64,000 nucleotides of DNA, taken from NCBI RefSeq assembly GCF_010729305.1, contig NZ_AP022574.1, forward strand, positions 4,588,001 to 4,652,000, read 5' to 3'. Positions 45,855-54,266 of this stretch are shown here, piece after piece; the first letter of the stretch is position 1; each line of letters starts with the position of its first letter. A program made the position numbers and the translations under genes. Under the pieces are notes generated by a model. The model saw only the letters and a program-made list of their open reading frames with translations. It did not search any database and had not been told where the DNA came from. Source of the DNA: Mycolicibacterium psychrotolerans (GTDB lineage: Bacteria > Actinomycetota > Actinomycetes > Mycobacteriales > Mycobacteriaceae).

Positions 45855-45868
45855 GGGCGATTTCGCCC
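45855..45868. terminator. Weak hairpin downstream of leuD (low support)
   Basis: GGGCGATTTCGCCC is a short perfect palindrome 15 bases past the leuD stop. It lacks a T-tract. Its surroundings (45681-45882) otherwise contain only the hupB upstream region, with a GGTCC/GGACC hairpin at 45702-45716. Confidence 0.3.
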
Positions 45869-45882
45869 AATTCAGTGCCGAA

Positions 45883-46476
45883 TCAGGCCGGCAATGTGCG
45901 CGGTTTCCACTCGGGCCGGTGCGCCTCGAATTCCTCGATTTCGTCGACTTTCCGCAGCGTAAGCCCTATATCGTCGAGTCCTTCGAGCAGCCGCCACGCG
46001 GTGTAGTCGTCAATGTTGAACGGCACCATCATCGTTCCCGCGGTGATGGTCCGATCTTGAAGATTGACAGTGATTTCCGTCCCCGGATTCTGCTCGATGA
46101 TTTTCCACAACAATTCCACGTCGTCCTGTGCCACTTCGGCCGCCAGAAGACCGGCCTTGCCCGCGTTGCCCCGGAAAATATCGGCGAATCGGGACGAGAT
46201 GACCACCCGGAAACCGAAGTCCATCAGCGCCCAGACCGCGTGTTCGCGTGACGAACCGGTGCCGAAATCGGGTCCCGCCACCAGAACCGAGCCCTGATCG
46301 AAGGGCGGTTGGTTGAGCACGAAGGCCGGGTCGTTGCGCCACGCCGCGAACAATCCGTCCTCGAATCCGGTGCGCGTCACCCGCTTCAGATAGACCGCCG
46401 GGATGATCTGGTCGGTGTCGACGTCGGAGCGGCGCAGCGGCACGCCGATTCCGGTGTGGGTGGTGAAGGCTTCCAT
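45883..46476 (-). CDS. leuD: 3-isopropylmalate dehydratase small subunit
   Basis: LeuD is the small subunit of isopropylmalate isomerase (leucine synthesis). The 197-residue protein begins MEAFTTHTGIGVPLRRSDVDTDQIIPAVYLKR and contains FGTGSSREHAVWALMDFGFRVVISSRFADIF, the substrate-binding signature. ATG start, 13 bases downstream of the leuC stop. Works as a heterodimer with LeuC. Confidence 0.97.
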   Translation of the reverse strand: MEAFTTHTGIGVPLRRSDVDTDQIIPAVYLKRVTRTGFEDGLFAAWRNDPAFVLNQPPFDQGSVLVAGPDFGTGSSREHAVWALMDFGFRVVISSRFADIFRGNAGKAGLLAAEVAQDDVELLWKIIEQNPGTEITVNLQDRTITAGTMMVPFNIDDYTAWRLLEGLDDIGLTLRKVDEIEEFEAHRPEWKPRTLPA

Positions 46477-46489
46477 GGCAGTTCTTCTT

Positions 46490-47944
46490 TCAGTGGCTCG
46501 TGGCGGGAATGAGGTCGGCGGGCGAGGACAGGGTGCCCCGCACGGCGGTCGCCGCGGCGACCGCGGGCGACACCAGATGGGTGCGGCCGCCCTTGCCCTG
46601 CCGTCCCTCGAAATTGCGGTTGGACGTCGACGCGCATCGCTCCCCCGGCGCGAGCTGGTCCGGGTTCATGCCGAGACACATCGAGCAGCCGGCCTGCCGC
46701 CACTCCGCGCCCGCCGCGGTGAAGATCTCGCCCAGGCCTTCGGATTCGGCCTGTGCGCGCACCCGCATCGATCCCGGCACGATCAGCATGCGGACCCCGT
46801 CGGCGACCGTGCGGCCGTGCAGCACGTCGGCGACCACGCGCAGATCCTCGATCCTGCCGTTGGTGCACGATCCGACGAACACCGCGTCGACCGGGATGTC
46901 GCGCATCGGGGTACCCGCCTCAAGGCCCATGTACGCCAAGGCCTTCTCGGCGGTCTGGCGCTGCGCCTCGTCGAACATCGCCTCGGGATCGGGCACCGAG
47001 CCCCCCAGCGGCACGCCCTGACCGGGGTTGGTGCCCCAGGTCACGAACGGGCTGAGCGTCGAGGCGTCGATGTGCACCTCGGTGTCGAATTCAGCGCCTT
47101 CGTCGGTACGCAGCTGACGCCACGCGGCGACGGCTTCCTCCCACGCGGCGCCGGTCGGCGCGTGCGGCCTGCCCTTCAGGAACGCGAAGGTCGTGTCGTC
47201 GGGAGCCACCATGCCGGCGCGGGCACCCGCCTCGATGCTCATGTTGCAGATCGTCATCCGGCCCTCCATCGACAGCGATTCGATGGCGCTACCCCGGTAT
47301 TCGATGACGTGGCCCTGTCCGCCGCCGGTACCGATCTGGGCGATCACAGCCAGGATGATGTCCTTGGCGCTCACCCCGGGCGGCAGTTCGCCGTCGACGT
47401 TGACTGCCATCGTCTTGAACGGCCTCAGCGGAAGCGTCTGGGTGGCGAGCACGTGTTCGACCTCCGACGTGCCGATGCCCATCGCCAGCGCTCCGAACGC
47501 CCCATGCGTGGACGTGTGGCTGTCGCCACAGACGACGGTCATGCCGGGCTGCGTGAGGCCCAGCTGCGGTCCGATGATGTGAACGATGCCCTGCTCGGCA
47601 TCGCCCATCGGATGCAGCCGGATGCCGAATTCGGCGCAGTTGCGGCGCAACGTCTCCACCTGGGTGCGCGACACCGGATCGGCGATCGGCTTGTCGATGT
47701 CGACCGTCGGCACGTTGTGGTCCTCGGTGGCGATGGTCAGATCGGGCCGCCGCACCGGACGCTGGGCCAGCCGGAGACCGTCGAAGGCCTGCGGACTGGT
47801 GACCTCGTGAACGAGGTGCAGGTCGATGTAGATCAGGTCCGGTTCGCGGGCGTCACCGGCGCCGGAGCCGGCGACGACGACGTGATCGCTCCACACCTTC
47901 TCGGCCATGGTGCGCGGCCTGTTCGCGTTGTCCATCTTGACCAT
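46490..47944 (-). CDS. leuC: 3-isopropylmalate dehydratase large subunit
   Basis: LeuC carries the 4Fe-4S cluster that isomerises 2- to 3-isopropylmalate. The roughly 484-residue protein has YIDLHLVHEVTSPQAFDGLR, GDSHTSTHGAFGALA, the cluster cysteines in VGSCTNGR and AGCSMCLGMNPDQL, and the conserved NRNFEGRQGKGG. Start is ATG 47944 or ATG 47935, 3 codons apart; neither has a strong ribosome site. The promoter region overlaps the leuR start and the inverted repeat described separately. Operon leuC-leuD. Confidence 0.96.
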   Translation of the reverse strand: MVKMDNANRPRTMAEKVWSDHVVVAGSGAGDAREPDLIYIDLHLVHEVTSPQAFDGLRLAQRPVRRPDLTIATEDHNVPTVDIDKPIADPVSRTQVETLRRNCAEFGIRLHPMGDAEQGIVHIIGPQLGLTQPGMTVVCGDSHTSTHGAFGALAMGIGTSEVEHVLATQTLPLRPFKTMAVNVDGELPPGVSAKDIILAVIAQIGTGGGQGHVIEYRGSAIESLSMEGRMTICNMSIEAGARAGMVAPDDTTFAFLKGRPHAPTGAAWEEAVAAWRQLRTDEGAEFDTEVHIDASTLSPFVTWGTNPGQGVPLGGSVPDPEAMFDEAQRQTAEKALAYMGLEAGTPMRDIPVDAVFVGSCTNGRIEDLRVVADVLHGRTVADGVRMLIVPGSMRVRAQAESEGLGEIFTAAGAEWRQAGCSMCLGMNPDQLAPGERCASTSNRNFEGRQGKGGRTHLVSPAVAAATAVRGTLSSPADLIPATSH

Positions 47945-47979
47945 CTCACAATCTGGGAAGCTAGTATCTCCTTGTGAGA
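47944..47979. promoter_or_regulatory. Inverted-repeat operator between leuC and leuR
   Basis: TCTCACAA (47944-47951) and TTGTGAGA (47972-47979) are perfect inverted arms, 28 bases centre to centre. They cover the leuC start codon on one side and the leuR GTG on the other. TAGTAT at 47962-47967 is a -10 for leuR lying between the arms. An IclR protein bound here could repress both genes. Confidence 0.65.
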
Positions 47980-48675
47980 CAGGATAGCGGTATCGGCGTG
48001 CTGGACAAAGCGGTGGCCGTGCTGCATGCGGTGGCCGAGTCCCCGTGCGGGCTGGCCGATCTGTGCGACCGGACCGCGCTGCCGCGCGCGACCGCCCACC
48101 GGCTGGCCGTCGGGCTGGAGACGCACCGGATGCTCTCGCGCGACGGCGACGGGCAGTGGCGCCTCGGCCCCGCGCTCGCCGAGCTGGCGAGCCATGTCCG
48201 CGATCCGCTGCTGACGGCCGGGGCCGTGGTCCTGCCACGCCTGCGCGAACTGACCGGGGAGAGCGTGCAGCTCTACCGCCGTGACGGCACGTCACGGATC
48301 TGCGTCGCGGCGCTGGAACCGCCTGCCGGTCTTCGCGATACGGTCCCGATCGGAACGCGTCTGCCGATGACCGCGGGATCGGGCGCCAAGGTGCTGCTCG
48401 CCTACGCAGACGCGGCCACGCAGCAGAGCGTGCTTCCCGCCGCGGCGTTCACCGACCGGACCCTGGCCGAGGTGCGCCGACGTGGCTGGGCGCAGAGCGT
48501 GGCGGAACGCGAACCGGGGGTGGCCAGCGTGTCGGCGCCGGTGCGCGACGGCCGTGGCGCGGTGATCGCCGCGGTATCGGTCTCCGGGCCGATCGACCGG
48601 ATGGGCCGGCGGCCGGGCGTGCGCTGGGCCGCGGACCTGGTGGCGGCCGCCGATGCGCTGACGCGCAGGCTCTGA
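47974..48675 (+). CDS. leuR: IclR-family regulator, probable LeuR
   Basis: This is a 233-residue IclR regulator. The N-terminal winged helix contains LADLCDRTALPRATAHRLAVGLETHRML, and the C-terminal effector domain begins near LLTAGAVVLPRLRELTGESVQLYRRDG. The position divergent from leuCD is the usual one for LeuR/NdgR, which control leucine and branched-chain genes. The GTG lies six bases after TAGTAT, so a leaderless transcript is likely. A hairpin terminator follows at 48688. Confidence 0.9.
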   Translation: MRQDSGIGVLDKAVAVLHAVAESPCGLADLCDRTALPRATAHRLAVGLETHRMLSRDGDGQWRLGPALAELASHVRDPLLTAGAVVLPRLRELTGESVQLYRRDGTSRICVAALEPPAGLRDTVPIGTRLPMTAGSGAKVLLAYADAATQQSVLPAAAFTDRTLAEVRRRGWAQSVAEREPGVASVSAPVRDGRGAVIAAVSVSGPIDRMGRRPGVRWAADLVAAADALTRRL

Positions 48676-48687
48676 GAATCCGAAAAA

Positions 48688-48710
48688 CTCCGGATCCACA
48701 GGATCCGGAG
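48688..48710 (-). terminator. Intrinsic terminator for the tRNA-Gln/tRNA-Glu unit
   Basis: A 10-base stem CTCCGGATCC with loop ACA is followed on the minus strand by five T residues. It begins four bases after the encoded CCA of tRNA-Glu. The same hairpin without a T-tract lies just after the leuR stop on the plus strand. Confidence 0.85.
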
Positions 48711-48716
48711 CGGTGG

Positions 48717-48789
48717 TACCCCCGATGGGATTCGAACCCACGCTACCGCCGTGAGAGGGCGGCGTCCTAGGCCGCTAGACGACGGGGGC
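48717..48789 (-). tRNA. tRNA-Glu(CTC)
   Basis: The minus-strand sequence folds into a full cloverleaf of 73 bases. The acceptor arm is GCCCCCG pairing with CGGGGGT (first pair G-T). The anticodon loop is CTCTCAC with anticodon CTC between GCCGC/GCGGC-type arms, the T arm contains GGTTCGAATCC, and the discriminator base is A. CCA is encoded at 48714-48716. Confidence 0.96.
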
Positions 48790-48852
48790 TAGAACATGTT
48801 TCGGAGGGACAGCATAGCTCAGGGAACAAAGCTGGCCTAATCCGATCGTTGG

Positions 48853-48924
48853 CTGGGGTACCAGGACTCGAACCTAGAATGGCGGTACCAGAAACCGCTG
48901 TGTTGCCAATTACACCATACCCCA
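48853..48924 (-). tRNA. tRNA-Gln(CTG)
   Basis: A minus-strand cloverleaf of 72 bases. The acceptor arm TGGGGTA pairs perfectly with TACCCCA. The anticodon loop is TTCTGGT with anticodon CTG between GCGGT/ACCGC arms, the T arm has GGTTCGAGTCC, and the discriminator is G followed by encoded CCA (48850-48852). Confidence 0.96.
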
Positions 48925-49064
48925 TTGGAAGCCAGTAACCGCAGGTCACAGGCCACTTCCCGGTCCGGCTCACCGCGACGGTGCCGCGGTGGGCCGTTGA
49001 ACGGGCCGACGAGCAGACTACCAAAGATCTCGGGGTGCTTCTTCCACCCCCGGGTCCACTCCCG

Positions 49065-50543
49065 TCACCCAGCCGCCTCGGCATGATCCCGGCCCGCCCG
49101 CAGCCGGGCCAGCGTGCGCTCGCGGCCCAGCAGCTCCAGCGACTCGTACAGCGGCGGGCTCACCGAGGACCCGGTCACCGCCACCCGCACCGGGCCGAAG
49201 GCCTTGCGGGGCTTGAGTTCGAGGCCGTCGATCAGCGCCCGTTTCAGCGCGTCCTCCACTGCGGTGCGGTCCCACTCGTCCACGGCCTCCAGCGCGGCGA
49301 TCGCGGCCTCGAGCACCGGCACCGCGTCCGGCCGCAGTTCCTTGCCTGCGGACTTCTCGTCGAGACCGAACGCGCTGTCGTCGAGGAACTTGAGCAGATC
49401 CCAGGCGTCGCCCAGCACGACGATGCGGGTCTGCACCAGACCCGCCGCTTCGGAGAACTGCGCGTCGTCCAGACCGGTGTCGTGGCCGTGGTCGGCGAAG
49501 AACCGGGCGAGGCGGCGGGTGAACGACGCCGGCTCGAGCAACCGGATGTGCTCGGCGTTGAGCGCGTCGGCCTTCTTCTGATCGAACCGCGCCGGGTTGG
49601 AGTTGACGTCGACGACGTCGAACGCCGCGACCATCTCCTCGATGGTGAACACGTCCCGGTCGTCGGCGATCGACCAGCCCAGCAGCGCAAGGTAGTTGAG
49701 CAGGCCCTCGGGGATGAAACCGCGGTCGCGGTGCAGGAACAGGTTGGACTGCGGATCGCGCTTGGACAGCTTCTTGTTCCCGTCGCCGAGCACCGGCGGC
49801 AGGTGCGCGAACCGGGGCGTGCCCTCGGCGATGCCCAGCCGCTCCAGAGCGGCATAGAGCGCGAGCTGGCGAGGAGTGGAAGGCAGCAGATCTTCGCCGC
49901 GCAGCACATGGGTGATCCTCATCAGCGCGTCGTCGACGGGATTGACCAACGTGTACAACGGTTCTCCGTTGCCGCGGGTCAGCGCGAAGTCCGGGATGGA
50001 GCCGGCCGGAAACGTCGTCTGCCCCCTGACCAGGTCGTCCCATGTCATGTCGGCGTCGGGCATGCGCAGCCGCACCACGGCCTGGCGGCCTTCGGCGCGC
50101 AACGCCGCCCGCTGCTCGTCGTTGAGGTCGCGGTCATAGTTGTCGTAGCCGAGCTTGGGATTGCGGCCTGCGGCCAGGTGACGGGCTTCCACCTCCTCGG
50201 CGGTGGAGAAGGCCTCGTAGGCGTCGCCGGCGTCGATCAGCCGATTGAGCACATCGGTGTAGAGCTCGCGACGACCCGACTGGCGGTAGGGCTCATAGAG
50301 TCCGCCGACCTCCGGCCCTTCGTCCCAGTCGAGACCGAGCCACCGCAGCGCGTCGAGCAGCGCCTGGTAACTCTGCTCGCTGTCCCGCGCGGAATCGGTG
50401 TCCTCGATCCGGAACACGAAGGTGCCGCCGGTGTGCCGGGCGTAGGCCCAGTTGAACAGCGCGGTGCGGATCAGCCCGACATGCGGCGTACCGGTCGGCG
50501 AGGGGCAGAATCTGACTCGAACGGCTCTATCGGGACTGTTCAC
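49065..50543 (-). CDS. gltX: Glutamyl-tRNA synthetase
   Basis: GluRS charges tRNA-Glu. In mycobacteria, which lack GlnRS, it also mischarges tRNA-Gln with Glu, which GatCAB then amidates. The 492-residue class I synthetase has CPSPTGTPHVGL (HIGH-like), FRIEDTDSARDSEQ, the KMSKS-like KKLSKRDPQSN and a C-terminal helical anticodon-binding domain. The GTG at 50543 overlaps the upstream FAH-family stop as GTGA. It is transcribed toward tRNA-Gln and tRNA-Glu. Confidence 0.97.
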   Translation of the reverse strand: MNSPDRAVRVRFCPSPTGTPHVGLIRTALFNWAYARHTGGTFVFRIEDTDSARDSEQSYQALLDALRWLGLDWDEGPEVGGLYEPYRQSGRRELYTDVLNRLIDAGDAYEAFSTAEEVEARHLAAGRNPKLGYDNYDRDLNDEQRAALRAEGRQAVVRLRMPDADMTWDDLVRGQTTFPAGSIPDFALTRGNGEPLYTLVNPVDDALMRITHVLRGEDLLPSTPRQLALYAALERLGIAEGTPRFAHLPPVLGDGNKKLSKRDPQSNLFLHRDRGFIPEGLLNYLALLGWSIADDRDVFTIEEMVAAFDVVDVNSNPARFDQKKADALNAEHIRLLEPASFTRRLARFFADHGHDTGLDDAQFSEAAGLVQTRIVVLGDAWDLLKFLDDSAFGLDEKSAGKELRPDAVPVLEAAIAALEAVDEWDRTAVEDALKRALIDGLELKPRKAFGPVRVAVTGSSVSPPLYESLELLGRERTLARLRAGRDHAEAAG

Positions 50544-51328
50544 GACTTTCCTTTGCGCACAACGGGATTGGTGAGTGTTCCGATGCCTTCGATGCTGATG
50601 CTGACCGTGTCGCCGTGCTCGAGCGGCCCGACGCCCTCCGGGGTTCCGGTCAGGATCAGGTCCCCGGGGAGCAACGTCATGACCGCGGAGATCCATTCGA
50701 TGATCGCGCCGATGTCGTGGATCATCAACGACGTTCGGCTGCGCTGCTTGACCTCCCCGTTGACCTCGGTGCGGATCTCCAGCTCTCCCGGGTCGACGTC
50801 GGTGACGATCCACGGCCCGACCGGACAGAACGTGTCGTGGCCCTTGGCCCGCATCCACTGGCCGTCCTTGGCCTGCTGGTCGCGCGCGGAGACGTCGTTG
50901 GCGATGGTGTACCCGAGGATGTTCTCGGCGGCGCGGGCGGCCGGCACGTCCTTGCACGGCCTGCCGATGACCGCGGCGAGTTCGCCTTCGAAGTGCACCG
51001 GATGGGCGTCGGCCGGCAGCTGGATCGCGGTGTTGGGACCGATGATCGCGGTGTTGGGCTTGAGGAAGATGATCGGATCCTCGAACGTGCCGCCGCCCAT
51101 CTCCTCGATGTGCGCGGCGTAGTTCTTGCCCATGCAGACGACCTTGCTCGCCAGGATCGGGGCCAGCAACCGGACGTCGGCCAGCGGCCACTGCCGTCCC
51201 GTGAAGGTCGGTGAGCCGAACGGATGCTCGGCGATCTCCCGGACGATCGCGTCGGCGGGATTCTCGGACGGTCCCTCGATGGCGACGAAGGCGACTCCGT
51301 CGGGGCTGGCGATTCGACCAAGACGCAT
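50540..51328 (-). CDS. Fumarylacetoacetate hydrolase-family protein
   Basis: This 262-residue FAH-superfamily enzyme carries VVCMGKNYAAHIEEMGG, the metal-binding HFEGELAAVIGRP and IANDVSARDQQ, then GPWIVTDVDPG and LLPGDLILTGTPEGVGPL. Substrates in this superfamily include acylpyruvates, oxaloacetate and aromatic ring-cleavage products, and the actual one is not evident. Upstream of and overlapping gltX (GTGA). Positional orthologue of Rv2993c. Start ATG 51328. Confidence 0.92.
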   Translation of the reverse strand: MRLGRIASPDGVAFVAIEGPSENPADAIVREIAEHPFGSPTFTGRQWPLADVRLLAPILASKVVCMGKNYAAHIEEMGGGTFEDPIIFLKPNTAIIGPNTAIQLPADAHPVHFEGELAAVIGRPCKDVPAARAAENILGYTIANDVSARDQQAKDGQWMRAKGHDTFCPVGPWIVTDVDPGELEIRTEVNGEVKQRSRTSLMIHDIGAIIEWISAVMTLLPGDLILTGTPEGVGPLEHGDTVSISIEGIGTLTNPVVRKGKS

Positions 51329-51388
51329 GCGCTCAGCCTAGTGCCCGGGGTACACCGCGCCGCGACGACGCCGGGGTCCGGCGCCACA

Positions 51389-51403
51389 TCTCACCAAGTG
51401 GGA
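51389..51403. promoter_or_regulatory. LeuR-like half-site upstream of the MFS gene (tentative)
   Basis: TCTCACCAAGTGGGA matches the left part of the leuC/leuR operator (TCTCACAATCTGGGA) at 12 of 15 positions, and both are followed by a TAGTA element. It lies about 43 bases before the MFS start. Confidence 0.4.
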
Positions 51404-51445
51404 TAGTAGTTCAGCATCCTGAGATGCCTGTGGAATCATGCTCTG

Positions 51446-52660
51446 GTGAATCCTTCGGCGATCGGCACCGGGCGGCGATGGTCCATGCTGGTCATCGCCC
51501 TCGGCGCGACGTTGTGCGCCAACGTGTTCATCAACGGTGTGGCGTTCCTCATACCCACGCTGCACCGCGAGCGCGGGCTGGACCTGGCGCAGGCGGGCCT
51601 GATGTCGGCGCTGCCCAGCCTCGGCATGGTGGTGACGCTGATCGCGTGGGGCTACGTGGTCGACCGGGTCGGCGAGCGGGTGGTGCTGACGCTGGGGTCG
51701 GCCTTGACCGCGGCCGCGGCGTTCGGCGCCGCAGCGGCGGACTCGCTCGTCGCGGTGGGGGTCTTCCTCTTCCTCGGCGGGATGGCGGCGGCCAGCAGCA
51801 ACACCGCGAGCGGCCGCCTCGTCGTGGGGTGGTTCGACGCCGAGAAGCGGGGCCTGGTGATGGGCATCCGCCAGACGGCCCAGCCGCTGGGCGTCGGCCT
51901 CGGCGCGCTGGTGATCCCGCGGCTGGCCGAGAGCGGCGGGGTGTCGAGCGCATTGATCTTCCCGGCGATCGTCTGCGCGCTCTCGGCGGTGGTGTGCGCC
52001 GTGGCGGTGCTCGACCCGCCGCGACCCGCCCGGGCCGAGGCCGCCGACGCCGACCTGGCCAACCCCTACCGCGCATCGTCGCTGCTGGTGCGCATCCACC
52101 TGACGTCCCTGCTGCTCGTGGCACCCCAGGCGATGGTGTGGACGTTCACCCTCGCGTGGCTGATCACCGACCGAGGGTGGTCCGCCGGCTCGGCAGGTGC
52201 GCTGGTCACCGTCGCCCAGATCCTGGGCGCGGGTGGCCGGATCGGAGCGGGACGGTGGTCGGATGCGATGCTCAAGCGCTCCGGTGACGTGCTGAGCTCG
52301 CGCATGCGGCCCGTCCGCAGCATCGCCGTGGCCGCAGCCGTGGCGATGGCGCTGCTGGCGCTGACCGACTGGCTGGACTCCCCGGTGAGCATCGCGCTGA
52401 TGATGGTGGCGTCGGTGGTGACGGTCTCTGACAACGGTCTGGCCTTCACGGCGATCGCCGAGATCGCCGGACCGTTCTGGAGTGGCCGGGCCCTGGCCAC
52501 CCAGAACACCACTCAGCTGCTGACCGCCGGCGTCACTCCCCCGCTGTTCGGCGCGCTGATCGGGGTTGCGGGTTACCCGGCGGCCTTCGCGGTGTGCGCG
52601 CTGTTCCCGCTGCTGGCGATTCCGGCGGTGCCGGGAACGACTCGACCTCAGCGCGGCTGA
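51446..52660 (+). CDS. MFS transporter
   Basis: This is a 404-residue major facilitator with about twelve transmembrane helices. The motif A loop GYVVDRVGERVVLTLGS lies between helices 2 and 3. Other marks are SSNTASGRLVVGWF and GAGGRIGAGRWSD, a second motif A-like loop between helices 8 and 9. Substrate unknown. The gene is divergent from the FAH-family gene, and its end overlaps the YrhK-like gene by 13 bases on the other strand. Positional orthologue of Rv2994. GTG start. Confidence 0.9.
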   Translation: MNPSAIGTGRRWSMLVIALGATLCANVFINGVAFLIPTLHRERGLDLAQAGLMSALPSLGMVVTLIAWGYVVDRVGERVVLTLGSALTAAAAFGAAAADSLVAVGVFLFLGGMAAASSNTASGRLVVGWFDAEKRGLVMGIRQTAQPLGVGLGALVIPRLAESGGVSSALIFPAIVCALSAVVCAVAVLDPPRPARAEAADADLANPYRASSLLVRIHLTSLLLVAPQAMVWTFTLAWLITDRGWSAGSAGALVTVAQILGAGGRIGAGRWSDAMLKRSGDVLSSRMRPVRSIAVAAAVAMALLALTDWLDSPVSIALMMVASVVTVSDNGLAFTAIAEIAGPFWSGRALATQNTTQLLTAGVTPPLFGALIGVAGYPAAFAVCALFPLLAIPAVPGTTRPQRG

Positions 52661-53241
52661 GCGGCACGCGGCAACAGCAGCAGCGCGGCCACCAGGAAGC
52701 AGAGCGCACCGATGAACGTGCCGACATTGGCCAGCCACTCGTCCTCGGTGACCCCGGTCTTGCGCACGAACGCCGCCGCCGCGGACACGGCGAACGCCAC
52801 GCAACCCAGCAGGTTCACCGCGCCGGCCAGCCAGTCGCGCGAGCGCAGGTCGATCAGACCCGCCGCGGCGGCGACAGCGACCATGCCCAGAATCCCGCTG
52901 AGCAGGAACGCCGTCGATCCGGTGGCGTCGGGAACCCACACGTAGCGGCGCTGCGCGGCGACGGCGTGGGCCCACACCGCGGCCCCGGTGCTGAGGTTGA
53001 ACAGCAGCGTTCCGGCGAATTGCACTGCCGCCGAAGACCATTCGGCGCGCGCCGCCGGGTCGGCCAGCCGCAGTTGCATCCAGGCCGCGGTGGTGAAGAA
53101 CCACGACCCGGCGAAGCAGAGCGCATCGGCCGCGCCGGCACCGGCCCACGCGGGGAAGCCGGGGGCGGTGGCGAGCGCGAAGAACGACGAGCCGATCGCG
53201 AACAGCCAACACTGGCGCGTCAGCGTCGCGAATCCGGTTAT
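52648..53241 (-). CDS. YrhK-domain-like membrane protein, start unclear
   Basis: The frame encodes about 197 residues with five to six hydrophobic segments, including LCFAGSWFFTTAAW, VQFAGTLLFNLSTGAAVWAH, LSGILGMVAVAAAAGLIDL and VGTFIGALCFLVAALLLLP, resembling duplicated YrhK domains. The first ATG is at 53079, but the membrane-protein-like sequence (GFATLTRQCWLFAIGSSFFAL) continues upstream to ATA 53241, beside the leuB stop, without any ATG/GTG/TTG. I give the longer limit; translation may start at ATA, at CTG 53223, or only at 53079. Downstream of leuB on the same strand. Confidence 0.65.
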   Translation of the reverse strand: MTGFATLTRQCWLFAIGSSFFALATAPGFPAWAGAGAADALCFAGSWFFTTAAWMQLRLADPAARAEWSSAAVQFAGTLLFNLSTGAAVWAHAVAAQRRYVWVPDATGSTAFLLSGILGMVAVAAAAGLIDLRSRDWLAGAVNLLGCVAFAVSAAAAFVRKTGVTEDEWLANVGTFIGALCFLVAALLLLPRAAQPR

Positions 53242-53243
53242 GG

Positions 53244-54266
53244 CTACAGCTTCCCGAGGATGCGCTCGCCGACCTGGGCGGTGGTGAGCACCTCGTCACC
53301 GCGCGTGGCGAGGTGCTCGGCCACCGCCGCGTCGACGCGGGCGGCCGCGTCGAGTTCGCCGAGGTGGGCCAGCAGTAGCGACACACTCATGATGGCCGCC
53401 GTCGGGTCGGCGATACCCTGCCCGGCGATGTCGGGGGCGCTGCCGTGCACGGGTTCGAACATCGACGGATTGGTCAGCGTGGCGTCGATGTTGCCGCTGG
53501 CCGCCAACCCGATGCCGCCGCACACCGCGGCAGCCAGGTCGGTGATGATGTCGCCGAACAGATTGTCGGTCACGATCACGTCGAACCGACCCGGGTCGGT
53601 GACCAGGTGGATCGTCGCCGCGTCGACATGCTGGTAGGCCACCTCGACGTCGGGATACTCGGTGGCCACGCTCTGCACGGTGCGCCACCACAGCGACCCG
53701 GCGTAGGTCAGCACGTTGTTCTTGTGCACCAGCGTCAGATGCTTGCGGCGGGCCTGGGCGCGGTGGAACGCGTCGTGCACCACGCGGCGCACGCCGTAGG
53801 CGGTGTTGACGCTGACCTCGGTGGCGATCTCATGCGGGGTGTCGACGCGGATCGCACCGCCGGTGCCGGTGTAAGGACCCTCGGTGCCCTCCCGCACGAC
53901 GACGAAGTCGATCTCGGGGTCACCGGCCAGCGGACTGCGCACGCCCGGGTAGAGCCGGCCGGGCCGCAGGTTGATGTGGTGGTCCAGCTCGAACCGGATG
54001 CGCAGCAGCAGGCCGCGCTCGAGCACACCGCTGGGCACCGACGGATCGCCGATCGCACCGAGCAGGATCGCGTCGTGCCCCTTGAGCTCCTCGAGCACCG
54101 AGTCGGGCAGGACCTCCCCGGTCTTGTGGTACTGCCGTGCACCGAGTGCGTACTCGGTCTTCTCGACGCCGGGGAACACGGCATCGAGGACCGTCAGGGC
54201 CTGCCCGATGACCTCGGGGCCGATACCGTCGCCGCCGATCACCGCGAGCTTCACCGGGGACGTCAT
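53244..54266 (-). CDS. leuB: 3-isopropylmalate dehydrogenase
   Basis: LeuB oxidatively decarboxylates 3-isopropylmalate in leucine synthesis. The 340-residue protein has KLAVIGGDGIGPEVIGQAL, LLRIRFELDHHINLRPGRL, VVREGTEGPYTGTG, TLVHKNNVLTYAG and VTDNLFGDIITDLAAAVCGG (metal Asp). ATG 54266 overlaps the serA stop as ATGA. It is separate from leuCD in the genome, as in other mycobacteria. Confidence 0.98.
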   Translation of the reverse strand: MTSPVKLAVIGGDGIGPEVIGQALTVLDAVFPGVEKTEYALGARQYHKTGEVLPDSVLEELKGHDAILLGAIGDPSVPSGVLERGLLLRIRFELDHHINLRPGRLYPGVRSPLAGDPEIDFVVVREGTEGPYTGTGGAIRVDTPHEIATEVSVNTAYGVRRVVHDAFHRAQARRKHLTLVHKNNVLTYAGSLWWRTVQSVATEYPDVEVAYQHVDAATIHLVTDPGRFDVIVTDNLFGDIITDLAAAVCGGIGLAASGNIDATLTNPSMFEPVHGSAPDIAGQGIADPTAAIMSVSLLLAHLGELDAAARVDAAVAEHLATRGDEVLTTAQVGERILGKL

